This document shows, piece after piece, positions 42,003 through 50,917 of a DNA stretch of 64,000 bases. Positions within the stretch are counted from its first letter, which is position 1. Each line of letters opens with the position of its first letter. The stretch comes from Thalassoroseus pseudoceratinae. Lineage in GTDB: Bacteria > Planctomycetota > Planctomycetia > Planctomycetales > Planctomycetaceae. The stretch is taken from contig NZ_JAALXT010000010.1 in the NCBI RefSeq assembly GCF_011634775.1, positions 62,001 through 126,000 on the forward strand, written 5' to 3'. The notes below the pieces were generated by a model. That model ran no database searches and was not told the origin of the DNA. It saw nothing but the letters and a program-made list of their open reading frames with translations. Made by a program: the position numbers and the translations under genes.

Positions 42003-43470
42003 TCAATTGCTGGACGGGTCGGTGGTCACCCGTCGGCGTCGCTTGCTTGTGGACGTCTGCTGGCGATAGATGCCGGCAGTCTCAGCATCCAGACAGCGAC
42101 CGCTCGCCCACTGTCGAAGTTTGGCCACCGACTCGGCGGCCGTGACCGCGATGGGCACGATGTTCTTGGCTGCTTCGATCAGCGGCACATCCAACAGCGT
42201 CGCCAACCGACAGCAACTGCGAATTTCCGCGCCCGACCAATCCGTATCGTCTGGCTTGGGTTGATCGCGGTCGATGCCGAACTGCTCCAGGTAAATCTCC
42301 CAAATCGCTTGGCGTTGCGACTGGCTCGGCAGGTCGATGTAGAACAAACTGTCGAACCGTTCGGCTCGTGTGAGTTCCGGTGGTAGTTTGCTGATGTCGT
42401 TACACGTACCGACAAAGAACACATCGCACGTGCGGTCGTTGAGCCACGATAGCAGTCGGCCAAACAACCGGGCCGTCACACCCGAATCGGTTTGCCCGCT
42501 CGAAGCCACTCCCGAGAGTCCTTTCTCGAGTTCGTCGCAAAACAAAATGCAGGGCGACATCGCTTCGACAATCTGCAGGGCCTGTCGCAAATTCGACTCG
42601 GACTGCCCGACTAAACTTCCGAGCAAACTACCAATTTCCAGTGTCAGTGTCGGTCGTCCCGTCTCTTGGCCCAGACTTTTCGCGAAGGCCGATTTCCCAC
42701 ACCCCGGTGGTGAGAGCAGCAATACGCCCCGGGGTCGGCAACGCGAATTGCTAGTTGTTTGTCTCCGCATGGCCCGCAAACAAAACGCCTTGAGGTTCTC
42801 CAAACCTCCGAGTCCGGCGAAGGATTCCTGGCCGCGGTGCAAATCCAGCAAACCACTCTGCCGCAGCGTTTGGCTTTTGAGTTCCCACAAGACATCCGCC
42901 CGTACTCGTCCATGCCGCACGAGTGATAAACTGAACGCATTCTCCGCTTCCAACCGTGTCAGTCCCGCGGCCGCATCCAATACTGTTTCGAATTCGACTC
43001 CATGGGGCAGTTCAGAGTCTTCGGTGGCGATCCCGCGGGCGATCTCGGCGAGTTGCCGACGATCGGGGAGATCGTGGTCGATCACGACAAACAGTTTTTC
43101 GAGTTCCACCGGCAACTGCACCACCGGCGAGAGCACCACCAAGATGGTCCGATTCTGTTTCCCGGCGATCACTTGCCGCGCGACCGCCTGCACGATCTCC
43201 GCTGACTGTAAGAACCGATGGAAGTTCTGCAAAACGAGCAGCGTCGTGCCTTCCGGTGTCGCCAACGAATTGATGGCTCGGATCGCTGCCGCCAGCGTCG
43301 ACACCCGGCCCCCTTAGTCCCTGTTCGAGATCCCAGGAGGCCCATTGCCAGTCTTCCTGCTGGCAGAGATTGGCAATCTCTAACAGGGCATCGGTGTGCT
43401 CGTGACTATGAATCCATAGTCCGGTAAAGCAGGCCCGTACATACTCGGCGAGTCGTTCGGTGAGTGTCAT
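42003..43470 (-). CDS. Ycf46-like AAA ATPase, interrupted by a one-base frameshift
   Basis: Two overlapping frames together give a complete Ycf46-type AAA protein of about 488 aa. The first frame begins MTLTERLAEYVRACFTGLW at 43470 and reaches WASWDLEQGLRG. The second resumes STLAAAIRAINSLATPEGT (about 43304) and runs to the stop at 42003. Removing one base from the C5 run at 43309-43313 (G5 on the coding strand) joins them exactly. The AAA core has Walker A LLSPPGCGKSAF, Walker B ILFCDELEK, and sensor and arginine-finger segments GTCNDISKLPPELTRAERFD. The C-terminal tail is basic (SKRRRRVTT). In cyanobacteria Ycf46 relatives accompany Ycf35 (DUF1257), as here. Sequencing error, programmed slippage or a true null allele are all possible. 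Confidence 0.82.
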
Positions 43471-43518
43471 TGAGTTCCTTTCGTCAGAGTTAAATTGCGT
43501 GGCGAGAGGACAGAACGG

Positions 43519-43713
43519 TTACTCGCTCTGCCGCAGCGTGTTCTGCGACGAACTTGTCTGGTGAAACTCGGGCTTGAATGTTTCGTTGGTCGTCTGCCCC
43601 AACGCCCGTTCCAGAAACCGGCTGGCGGTTTGGCAGTCGGGACCGACAAAGCCGTGAGTTTCGACCTGTGTTTGACCATCGGGGCGGACGGTGATTTCGA
43701 TCGTGCGTTTCAT
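43519..43713 (-). CDS. DUF2997 family protein
   Basis: A 64-aa protein of the DUF2997 family: MKRTIEITVRPDGQTQVETHGFVGPDCQTASRFLERALG follows the family pattern exactly (I-x-V-x-x-D-G...V-E-T-x-G-F-x-G-x-x-C-x-x-A-x-x-F-L-E-x-A-L-G). The C-terminal 20 residues are polar and variable. The start overlaps the stop of the DUF1257 gene by ATGA, indicating translational coupling. DUF2997 and DUF1257 are repeatedly adjacent to Ycf46-like ATPases. The function is unknown. Confidence 0.85.
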   Translation of the reverse strand: MKRTIEITVRPDGQTQVETHGFVGPDCQTASRFLERALGQTTNETFKPEFHQTSSSQNTLRQSE

Positions 43714-44078
43714 GCGGCTCCTCCGACGCTGACGGTAACTTTGATCGAGCCGTCCACGAGTAGCTCTTCGGTGGCGGTATGACCTTGTTTGCGAGCTTCG
43801 AGCTTGGCCAGTTCGACGGCATAACTTTGCAAAAACCGATCGAGATGCTGCGGATCGCCCCACCGGCCACCAAAGTGATCGAAGGCCAACTGACCACTGG
43901 CAACATCGGCCACCACCGGATACCGCCACTCTGGGAGACTCACCTGCCACCCGGTCTGCCGGCCGCTAAAGAGTTGGGCCTCTCCATACACCGGAAGCGG
44001 CAACTCCAGCCGCCGACACGCCAAACCCATTGCCTCCACATTTCGAACTTCCGTCTGAATCACGACAATGTGCGACAT
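43710..44078 (-). CDS. DUF1257 (Ycf35-like) protein, first gene of the operon
   Basis: A 122-aa protein starting MSHIVVIQTEVRNVEAMGLACRRL, the standard opening of DUF1257/Ycf35, followed by GWQVSLPEWRYPVVADVASGQLAFDHFGGRWGDPQHLDRFLQSYAVE and a typical end VDGSIKVTVSVGGAA. The family's function is unknown; plastid and cyanobacterial homologues are tied to Ycf46. It is the promoter-proximal gene of the minus-strand operon that continues through DUF2997, the AAA ATPase and the ubiquitin-like genes. Confidence 0.88.
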   Translation of the reverse strand: MSHIVVIQTEVRNVEAMGLACRRLELPLPVYGEAQLFSGRQTGWQVSLPEWRYPVVADVASGQLAFDHFGGRWGDPQHLDRFLQSYAVELAKLEARKQGHTATEELLVDGSIKVTVSVGGAA

Positions 44079-44129
44079 CACTCCTCCGTTCAAAGACTTC
44101 GAAAAACCGCTTACCGAACACGGGTGAGC

Positions 44130-44178
44130 GACAAAAAAAGCCCCATCCAGACCAGAAACAACCGGCCCAAATGGGGCT
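44130..44178 (-). terminator. Terminator-like hairpin upstream of the operon
   Basis: AGCCCCAT and ATGGGGCT form an 8-bp stem across a 25-nt loop, with AAAAAA to the left on plus, so a T run follows on the minus strand. It lies about 55 bp upstream of the DUF1257 start. It could be an attenuator or could protect the operon from read-through. Moderately supported because the loop is long. Confidence 0.5.
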
Positions 44179-44290
44179 AAACGGCCAAAAAATGGGCGCT
44201 CTGAAAGCTAACTCCCGGGCCTCAATTCACTTGGCGCGAAAACTAGCTGGATTTAGCAGATCCGCTCGCGGGAGCGACGGGTTCGGAGTC

Positions 44291-44340
44291 GCATGCGGCA
44301 GTTAACCGCTAGGTTCAAGGTTCGAGTCCTTGTCGGGGAG
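44291..44340 (+). tRNA. tRNA-Asn(GTT) 3' remnant, plus strand
   Basis: Anticodon arm GCGG-CAGTTAA-CCGC (GTT by position, but A instead of U33), an intact T arm (CAAGG-TTCGAGT-CCTTG) and the 3' acceptor strand TCGGGGA with G73, as in many bacterial tRNA-Asn. No matching 5' acceptor strand (TCCCCGA) or normal D arm precedes it. A truncated 3' half of this kind marks an attachment site next to the ubiquitin-like operon. Not expected to be functional. Confidence 0.6.
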
Positions 44341-44392
44341 GAGGCAAAGCGACATTTCTGTCTCGCTAGGAAAGACGTAGAAAGCGATCCGA

Positions 44393-44424
44393 CCAAGAGC
44401 AGAGTTGCTTGCAAAAGCTCTTGG
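44393..44424. repeat. Inverted repeat of unknown role
   Basis: CCAAGAGC (44393-44400) and GCTCTTGG (44417-44424) are a perfect 8-bp inverted repeat with a 16-nt loop, in the gap before the aldehyde dehydrogenase operon. No T run follows; it may be an operator or decayed terminator. Confidence 0.4.
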
Positions 44425-44635
44425 TATGCGATCGCGTCTGCGTAATGCTTTTCGAGACAGGAGTCGGTTGCCTCAATTTGCCAGTGTAGGAACGCAGAAC
44501 CGCCCGTACAATCCGATGCCGCCTGGGGTCGGCATGAATGCTGATTCCGTCAGACGCAACAGGGAATGTGCGTTGATTGCTCGTCGCTCGAGAATGTCAG
44601 AACCGCGCGCCCACCCAGGAAGAGCGCATAGTTTG

Positions 44636-44657
44636 GTTACACCTATTTGTGTGTAAC
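44636..44657 (+). promoter_or_regulatory. Putative NtrC-type activator site upstream of the sigma-54 promoter
   Basis: A perfect inverted repeat GTTACAC-N8-GTGTAAC whose centre is about 48 bp upstream of the -24 element. Similar GTTACA half-sites lie at the same distance from the second sigma-54 promoter at 52.5 kb. Confidence 0.5.
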
Positions 44658-44693
44658 GCCTTGCGTAGTGGGGATTGAAGCCATTTTCGTCAA

Positions 44694-44709
44694 TGGCACG
44701 GAGCTTGCA
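44694..44709 (+). promoter_or_regulatory. Sigma-54 promoter of the aldehyde dehydrogenase operon
   Basis: TGGCAC-N5-TTGCA matches the -24/-12 consensus fully, with GG and GC exactly 10 bases apart. It lies 75 bp before the aldehyde dehydrogenase ATG. Sigma-54 polymerase would need an activator; an NtrC-type protein is encoded downstream at 50.9 kb. Confidence 0.82.
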
Positions 44710-44783
44710 AAGAAACGCAGTGACGCAGCAACGTTGGGTTGCTCACAGCAATCGGTCGAGTACCACGCACAGGAGACATTGTC

Positions 44784-46184
44784 ATGGCAACAGCAACCAA
44801 GACGCGAAACGAACTGAAGTCCATCAATCCGTTCAATGGCGAGGTCTTGAAAACCTACGAAGAGATAACGTCGGAGGAGGTCGATGCGGCGATCGCGACG
44901 GCGGATGAAGCCTTCCGCGAATGGCGCGAAACCAGCTTCGATCATCGTGCTGGCATTCTCCGACGCGTCGCCGAGTTGCTTCGCGAGCGTCGCGAGGAAC
45001 TGGCAACCATCATGACGCTGGAGATGGGCAAGAAGACTGAGGACGCCCGCCCTGAGATTGACCTCTGTGCGACGATATTCGACTACTACGCGGACAATGG
45101 TGAGAAAATCCTCGCTCCGAAGGAATACGACACGGCGGAAGGTAAAGGGACTCTGGTCAACCAGCCGCTGGGCATCGTCTACGGCATTCAGCCTTGGAAC
45201 TTCCCGTTCTACCAGCCGTCACGCGTGGCTGCTCCGCAGTTGATCGCGGGCAATGTTGTTCTCACCAAGCACGCCTCAAACGTGCCGCAGTCTGCGGAGG
45301 CGTTTGACCAGTTGCTCAAGGATGCCGGAGTCCCCGAGGGAGTGCATACGAATCTGCAACTCTCTGCTCGCAACGCCGGGAGCATCATTGACGACGACCG
45401 CGTCGTGGGCGTCGCCTTCACGGGGAGCAACAAGGGCGGTGCCGCGGTTGCCGAACAGGCTGGCCGCAACGTCAAGAAGACCGTCATGGAACTTGGCGGT
45501 GTTGATCCCTTTATCGTGCTTGACGACGCCGACATGGATGCAACCATCGAGCGGTTCATGATCGGCAAACTGCTGTGCACGGGTCAAATCTGCATCGCCG
45601 CCAAGCGAATTATCCTCGACGAATCAATCGCTGAAGAGTTCCTCGATCGCGCGACTAAGAGGTTCGCCGCGTTGAAGCCCGGTGATCCATTGGATGAAGC
45701 CACCGGATACGGTCCTGTTTGCACCGAGAAAGCGGCCATCCAACTCGAAGACCAGATCAACAAATCGGTCGAAGCCGGTGCCAAAATCCTCGTCGGCGGC
45801 AAGCGTGACGGCGCGTTCATCGAGCCGACCATCATGACCGACATTCCGAAGGGATCTCCCGCAGACTGTGAAGAGCTGTTTGGTCCTGTCGCCATCATCC
45901 ACATCGCCAAGGACGAAGAAGACGCAATCCGCATCGCGAACGACAGCGACTTCGGGTTGGGCGGCTCAGTTCACACCAACGACCTTGACCGTGGTCGCCG
46001 TGTTGCGGAACGGATTGAGTCGGGCACGTGCTTTGTCAATCAGATTTCGTGGACCTACGCCAGCATGCCTATGGGCGGCGTGAAGAAGTCCGGTTACGGC
46101 CGCGAACTCGCAGACCTCGGCATCAAAGAATTCGTGAATCAGAAACTGATCAGCGTTTTCGACAAAGACCACACGACTTTGTAA
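44784..46184 (+). CDS. NAD(P)-dependent aldehyde dehydrogenase (succinate-semialdehyde type)
   Basis: A 466-aa aldehyde dehydrogenase that oxidises an aldehyde to the carboxylic acid. NAD(P) binding and active site follow the family: GIQPWNFPFYQPSR, FTGSNKGGAAVAEQAGRNVKKTVMELGGVDPFIVLDDAD with the general-base Glu, then LLCTGQICIAAKR with the catalytic Cys (about residue 268), and EELFGPVAIIHIAKDEEDAI. The motifs are closest to succinate-semialdehyde dehydrogenases (GabD/YneI-like), but substrate is not proven. I chose the ATG at 44784 because it starts the conserved N-terminus. It is the first gene after the sigma-54 promoter. Confidence 0.92.
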   Translation: MATATKTRNELKSINPFNGEVLKTYEEITSEEVDAAIATADEAFREWRETSFDHRAGILRRVAELLRERREELATIMTLEMGKKTEDARPEIDLCATIFDYYADNGEKILAPKEYDTAEGKGTLVNQPLGIVYGIQPWNFPFYQPSRVAAPQLIAGNVVLTKHASNVPQSAEAFDQLLKDAGVPEGVHTNLQLSARNAGSIIDDDRVVGVAFTGSNKGGAAVAEQAGRNVKKTVMELGGVDPFIVLDDADMDATIERFMIGKLLCTGQICIAAKRIILDESIAEEFLDRATKRFAALKPGDPLDEATGYGPVCTEKAAIQLEDQINKSVEAGAKILVGGKRDGAFIEPTIMTDIPKGSPADCEELFGPVAIIHIAKDEEDAIRIANDSDFGLGGSVHTNDLDRGRRVAERIESGTCFVNQISWTYASMPMGGVKKSGYGRELADLGIKEFVNQKLISVFDKDHTTL

Positions 46185-46306
46185 GCCGTCTCAGCAGATC
46201 ATCACTCCTAGCTTGGCGGTCAATTGGCCGCCGAGTTTTATAATCCACCGAATCATGGCACTGTCGCCTGAACCACCAGTCACCGTTATCGCACAGGAGC
46301 AAACAA

Positions 46307-47314
46307 ATGACCGTCAAAGCATATGCCGTCACGAAAGCCAAGGGAGAATTTGAACCATTTGAGTTTGAACTCGGCGACATTGACCCGTACGAAGTGGACA
46401 TCAGCGTCGAATCATGCGGCATCTGCCACAGCGATCTGAGCATGGGGGACGACGAGTGGGGAATGGCTCAGTTTCCGCTCGTGCCCGGTCACGAAGTGAT
46501 CGGAAAAGTGTCGGCCGCGGGCGATCATGTAACCCATGTGAAAGTCGGCGACCGCGTTGGCCTTGGCTGGCACGCAGGTTACTGCATGATGTGCGATCAG
46601 TGCATGGGCGGCGATCACAACCTCTGTTCCGACGCCGAGCCGACAATCGCCGGACGACATGGCGGCTTTGCCGATACCGTTCGTGCAAAAGCTCCCAGCG
46701 TCATCAAGATTCCGGATGCGTTGGATGCCAGCGAAGCCGGGCCACTACTGTGTGGCGGGATCGCCGTCTTCAATCCGATGGTTCAGGCCGGGCTGTCTCC
46801 GACGCAGAGCGTGGGCGTCATCGGCATCGGCGGACTGGGCCACATGGGCCTGAAGTTTGCTGCCGCCTGGGGTTGCCACGTCACCGCATTCACTTCCGAG
46901 TCAAAGCGTCAGGAAGCGATCGACATGGGAGCACACGACACCATCAACTCACGCGACCCAGAAGCGATCAAATCCGCAGCGGGCAGGTTTGACCTGCTGT
47001 TGTCCACGGTCAACGTTCCGCTCGACTGGAATGCGATCCTTGCGACGTTGAAGCCGCGCGGTCGTCTGATGATGCCCGGTGCCGTCACCGAACCGCTCGA
47101 TATCAACGTGCTACCCGACATGATGTTCAAGCAGCTCTCGGTTGGCTCATCGCCGGTCGGAGCCCCCGTAGTCATCCGCCAGATGCTCGATTTTGCCGCT
47201 CGACACAAAGTCGCGCCGGTCAACGAGCACTTCCCAATGAGCAAAGTCAATGATGCATTCGAACGCCTGCGCAGCGGGAAGGCTCGATATCGAATCGTTC
47301 TCGATCGCGAGTAA
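46307..47314 (+). CDS. Zinc-dependent alcohol dehydrogenase (NAD(P)-type)
   Basis: A 335-aa medium-chain dehydrogenase of the YahK/cinnamyl-alcohol type that interconverts alcohols and aldehydes. Catalytic zinc ligands are in [10 protein letters not shown] and [12 protein letters not shown]. The structural zinc site is [15 protein letters not shown]. The cofactor motif is [20 protein letters not shown], and GADHD-like recognition is seen as MGAHDTINS. It lies 122 bp after the aldehyde dehydrogenase, in the same direction, so the pair may detoxify or use short aldehydes. Confidence 0.92.
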   Translation: MTVKAYAVTKAKGEFEPFEFELGDIDPYEVDISVESCGICHSDLSMGDDEWGMAQFPLVPGHEVIGKVSAAGDHVTHVKVGDRVGLGWHAGYCMMCDQCMGGDHNLCSDAEPTIAGRHGGFADTVRAKAPSVIKIPDALDASEAGPLLCGGIAVFNPMVQAGLSPTQSVGVIGIGGLGHMGLKFAAAWGCHVTAFTSESKRQEAIDMGAHDTINSRDPEAIKSAAGRFDLLLSTVNVPLDWNAILATLKPRGRLMMPGAVTEPLDINVLPDMMFKQLSVGSSPVGAPVVIRQMLDFAARHKVAPVNEHFPMSKVNDAFERLRSGKARYRIVLDRE

Positions 47315-47332
47315 ACCAAAAGGGAGATAACC

Positions 47333-47965
47333 ATGAAGATTCTTGTTGCCGGATCACGGGGAGCAGTCGGTCGATTCCTAATCGACAAGCTAATCGCGAG
47401 CGGGCATGAAGTGACCGGGATCGTTCGTTCTGAAGACCAGCGGGATGACCTAACGCAAACCGGCGCCCGCGCGGTCTTGGCAGACGTGACACGTACAGAA
47501 ACTCTCGACGCCGCGGTGGCAGGACAAGATGCGGTCGTGTTCGCAGCGGGCTCCAAAGGAAAGGCGGTGGAAGCAGTCGATCGAGACGGCGCGATCCATC
47601 TCTGCAATGCTGCGAACAGCGCAGGAGTCCGTCGCTTCGTATTGCTCAGTTCCATCAACGCAGGACGGCCGGAGCAGGGACCGGAGAACCTGCGACGGTA
47701 TCTGCACGCCAAGCACGAAGCGGATGAGTATGTGGCCGCCAGCGGGCTTGACTACACGATCCTGCGCCCCGGATATCTGAACGATGAGCCCGGCACGGGA
47801 AAGATTCAGACTGGAGACGCTTTTGATGGCACCGACGCCCAAATCAGTCGCGAAGACGTGGCTGAAGTCATCGCCGCGTCGCTTGCAGAACCGGGAACAA
47901 TCGGCGCAGTGTTCGAGTTCATCAACGGTGAAACGCCGGTTGCTGAAGCGTTGGCAAGACTGTGA
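47333..47965 (+). CDS. NAD(P)-binding SDR-like protein (YwnB type)
   Basis: A 210-aa atypical short-chain dehydrogenase with the N-terminal NAD(P) fold KILVAGSRGAVGRFLIDKLIASGHEVTGIVR, then AVLADVTRTETLDAAVAGQDAVVFAAGS and RFVLLSSINAGRPEQGPENLRRYLHAKHEADEYVAASGLDYTILRPGYL (the Ser/Lys-containing core). Its members are NAD(P)H-binding proteins, often oxidative-stress linked, and substrates are rarely known. The start lies 18 bp after the alcohol dehydrogenase stop, with GGGAG as ribosome site. Confidence 0.88.
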   Translation: MKILVAGSRGAVGRFLIDKLIASGHEVTGIVRSEDQRDDLTQTGARAVLADVTRTETLDAAVAGQDAVVFAAGSKGKAVEAVDRDGAIHLCNAANSAGVRRFVLLSSINAGRPEQGPENLRRYLHAKHEADEYVAASGLDYTILRPGYLNDEPGTGKIQTGDAFDGTDAQISREDVAEVIAASLAEPGTIGAVFEFINGETPVAEALARL

Positions 47966-47997
47966 GAAGCATCAAGTCCCACAGAGGAGAATACAAA

Positions 47998-48507
47998 ATG
48001 ATCAAACCACAAACACAGGTTCCTGAATTGACCGTCAAGACGGTCGGTGGCCCCGATTGGACACTCAGCCAACAGTCGCCGGAACACTTCACCTTCGTGT
48101 TCTTCTATCGCGGCTATCACTGCCCGATCTGCCGCAAGTATCTGGGCAGCATCGATCGAAAGCTCGACGAACTGTCGGCACTCGGCATTAACGCGGTCGC
48201 GATCAGTAGCGATTCCGAAGAACGCGCGACGCGCAGCAAAGAAGAATGGAGAATCCAAAACCTCCCGATCGGCTACGGCCTGTCGATCGAAGATGCTCGC
48301 AAGTGGGGACTCTACGTTTCCGAAGCCATCAAGCCGGACGAACCCGAAATCTTCAGCGAACCGGGCCTTTTCATCGTGCGACCCGACGGCGAACTGTACG
48401 CCGCATCGATCCAGACCATGCCTTTCACCAGACCCGGCATCGAAGAACTAATTGCCGGGTTCAAGTACATCATCGACAATGACTATCCGGGGCGCGGCGA
48501 GGTATGA
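47998..48507 (+). CDS. AhpC/TSA-family peroxiredoxin-like protein
   Basis: A 169-aa thioredoxin-fold protein. FVFFYRGYHCPICRKYLGSI carries the C-P-I-C redox motif (first Cys near residue 43). INAVAISSDSEERA and PGLFIVRPDGELYAASIQTMPFTRP follow the AhpC/TSA layout. It would reduce peroxides or disulfides in the cytoplasm (no leader). The start at 47998 has AGGAG 8 nt upstream. It is the fourth gene of the sigma-54-dependent cluster. Confidence 0.88.
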   Translation: MIKPQTQVPELTVKTVGGPDWTLSQQSPEHFTFVFFYRGYHCPICRKYLGSIDRKLDELSALGINAVAISSDSEERATRSKEEWRIQNLPIGYGLSIEDARKWGLYVSEAIKPDEPEIFSEPGLFIVRPDGELYAASIQTMPFTRPGIEELIAGFKYIIDNDYPGRGEV

Positions 48508-48599
48508 AGCGGCACACGGATTCATAGCAAGTTGCATTCTGGTCACGTTTGGTAGAATGAGACCTGACGACGGTCAATTCAACCAACACCGGTAGGCCC

Positions 48600-50489
48600 A
48601 TGCCAACTGAAAGAACTATGACATCTGACACGATGGCCGACGCGTGCAAGAATGCAAATGACTTGCATGCCGCTGCCATCACAGACCGTGATGCGTTGCT
48701 ACACACGATCTTTGACAACATTTCCGAATGTGTGAAGGTCTTCGACAAGCAGGGAAACTTTCTGGCGATAAATCGTGCCGGTCTGGCGATGATCGAAGTG
48801 GATTCGTTTGACGAGGTGCAAGGTCAGTCTGCTCTTTCTTTCGTCGCTCCCCAGTATCACGCAGCCATGAAATCAATTAACAGCCAAGTGCTGAAGGGGC
48901 ACAGCGGACGCGCCGAATATGAGGTGATTGGTCGAAAGGGTGGCCGCCGCTTTGTTGAAAGTCAATCCGTTCCACTGTCCGACACCAGCGGCGAGATCAA
49001 AGGAATTCTGAGCATCACCCGCGATATGACTCCCGCGCGTGATGCGGAGATTGCGATCCGCCATAGTCACGAACGATTGCATCGGATGGTCGAAGAACTT
49101 CCGGCTGGGGCGATTGCCATCGAGGGCGAGGCAGTTTTCTTTAACCGTGCGATCGAGGAGATACTTGGTTATTCGTCGGATGAGATCGCGACGCTCGACG
49201 ACTGGTTTTCACTGCTTTATCGCGAGCGAAGCGACGAAGTGCGACAGTTGTACGAAGCCGACAAACTCGATGGATTCCCGGGCCGACGGGAGATCGAGGT
49301 ACATTGCAAATCGGGCGAAATCAAAACTGTCGAGTTCGCGGGTTACGTAGATCATGAAGGCGAAATCTGGGTGCTTCACGATGTCACGGAACGCAAGAAT
49401 GCTGAAGAGGCGGTCAAACTGCGGGAACGGCAACTCTCAACGTTGATGGGCAACCTGCCGGGAGCGGCGTACCGGTGTCTCAATGATCAAGACTGGACGA
49501 TGGAGTTCATCAGCGACGGATGTGAACAAGTTTGTGGATATTCGGCGAACGAGATCATCGACGGTTCGCCGACGTGGACGGAGTTGATGCACCCCGACGA
49601 TCGCGAACGGATCTGGAACGAAGTTCAAACCAATTTGACGAAACGCCGGTCATTTCAATTCGTCTATCGGATTCATCATCGAAGCGGGGAGGAACGTTTT
49701 GTCTGGGAGCAGGGACAAGGTGTCTTTGCGTCAGACGGGCGGTTGGAAGCCATCGAAGGGTTCATGACGGACATAACCGAACTGGAACAGACGAAACAAC
49801 AACTTGTGCAAAGCGAACGGCTCGCGGCAATGGGCAAGATGTTGTCCGCTCTTGCTCACGAGAGCCGCAACGCTCTCCAGAGAATCCAGTCCGGCGTTGA
49901 GATGTTGAAGTTCGAGTTTGATGAAGCGTCCGAATCCTACGAGGACCTGCGTCGGATCGCGGGGGCTCGTGAAGATTTGCAGCGGTTGTACGATGAGATG
50001 AGAAGTTTCGCTGCACCAATGAATCTTCAAATCTCTGACTGCAATCTGGCAGGAATCTGGAAGAAGGCGTGGTCGCATCTCGAACCCGCGTGGAAGTCGC
50101 GCGAAGTTCGTTTGACCGAGAACACGTCTGACGCTGATCTGACGATTCCTGTCGACTCATTCCGATTGGAACAGGTTTTTCGGAACCTGCTGGAAAACTC
50201 GTTGGCAGCTTGCGGCGACCCGGTCCACATCGAAATCGAGTGTGTCAATTCTGACATAGACGGCGAATCAGGGGTGTGCGTCTTGTTGCGCGATAACGGC
50301 CCCGGACTGACCGAAGAGCAGAAGAACCGCATTTTCGAAGCATTTTTCACGACGAAGCACAAGGGAAGCGGTCTGGGCATGGCGATTGCAAAGAGAATTG
50401 TTGAGGCCCATTGCGGGACGATTGAAGTACATAATTCGTCGAGCGGTGGTGCCGAGTTTCTGTTGAAAATCCCGAGAGCCAAACCGTGA
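48600..50489 (+). CDS. PAS-domain sensor histidine kinase
   Basis: A soluble hybrid-free histidine kinase of 629 aa. PAS domains lie at about 35-150 (TIFDNISECVKVFDKQGNFLAINRAG, SITRDMT), 160-275 (NRAIEEILGYSSDEIA, HDVTERKNAEE) and 280-395 (FISDGCEQVCGYSANEI, FMTDITELEQ). The phospho-acceptor His is in ALAHESRNALQRIQSG near 419. The ATP domain has NLLENSLAACG, DNGPGLTEEQ and GSGLGMAIAKRIVEAHCGTI. No transmembrane segment is visible, so it senses a cytoplasmic signal. Its stop overlaps the next response regulator's GTG. It is the likely partner of the receiver proteins downstream. Confidence 0.92.
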   Translation: MPTERTMTSDTMADACKNANDLHAAAITDRDALLHTIFDNISECVKVFDKQGNFLAINRAGLAMIEVDSFDEVQGQSALSFVAPQYHAAMKSINSQVLKGHSGRAEYEVIGRKGGRRFVESQSVPLSDTSGEIKGILSITRDMTPARDAEIAIRHSHERLHRMVEELPAGAIAIEGEAVFFNRAIEEILGYSSDEIATLDDWFSLLYRERSDEVRQLYEADKLDGFPGRREIEVHCKSGEIKTVEFAGYVDHEGEIWVLHDVTERKNAEEAVKLRERQLSTLMGNLPGAAYRCLNDQDWTMEFISDGCEQVCGYSANEIIDGSPTWTELMHPDDRERIWNEVQTNLTKRRSFQFVYRIHHRSGEERFVWEQGQGVFASDGRLEAIEGFMTDITELEQTKQQLVQSERLAAMGKMLSALAHESRNALQRIQSGVEMLKFEFDEASESYEDLRRIAGAREDLQRLYDEMRSFAAPMNLQISDCNLAGIWKKAWSHLEPAWKSREVRLTENTSDADLTIPVDSFRLEQVFRNLLENSLAACGDPVHIEIECVNSDIDGESGVCVLLRDNGPGLTEEQKNRIFEAFFTTKHKGSGLGMAIAKRIVEAHCGTIEVHNSSSGGAEFLLKIPRAKP

Positions 50490-50899
50490 TCCATTCCCTA
50501 CGAATCGCCGTTGCCGACGATGAACCCGAGATTCGGGATTTCTTCAGACGCTTTCTGTCACGACTGGGGCACAGTGTCGTTGGGGAAGCGTGTGACGGTG
50601 CGCAGCTCGTCGAACTCTGCAAAGCCGAACATCCCGACTTGGTCATCACCGACCTTGCCATGCCGGAGATGGACGGTGTGTCAGCGATCGCTGCAATAGC
50701 GACCTGTTCTAAGATACCCGTCATTATTGTCTCCTCACACGACCGCCCATGTGAGCCGTGCCATCCGAGCGTCGTCGCTTACCTGGTCAAACCGATTGAA
50801 GGTGGTGAGTTGGAAGAGGCAATCGAGAAGGTAGCCGAGTCGCTAGAGAGGGCGGATTCCGACCATGCCAAGTCCGCTTTACCACCCAACCAGCAGTAG
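50486..50899 (+). CDS. Single-domain response regulator (CheY-like)
   Basis: A 137-aa receiver domain with a short tail. The acidic pair is in RIAVADDEPEI, the phospho-acceptor Asp in DLVITDLAMPEMDGV (near residue 57), the Ser/Thr in VIIVSSHD and the Lys in YLVKPIEGGELEEAI. There is no output domain. The GTG start overlaps the kinase's stop (GTGA). It may be a phosphate shuttle or sink between the kinase and the NtrC-type regulator. Confidence 0.9.
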   Translation: MIHSLRIAVADDEPEIRDFFRRFLSRLGHSVVGEACDGAQLVELCKAEHPDLVITDLAMPEMDGVSAIAAIATCSKIPVIIVSSHDRPCEPCHPSVVAYLVKPIEGGELEEAIEKVAESLERADSDHAKSALPPNQQ

Positions 50900-50917
50900 T
50901 TTCAGGAGTCATCATTC

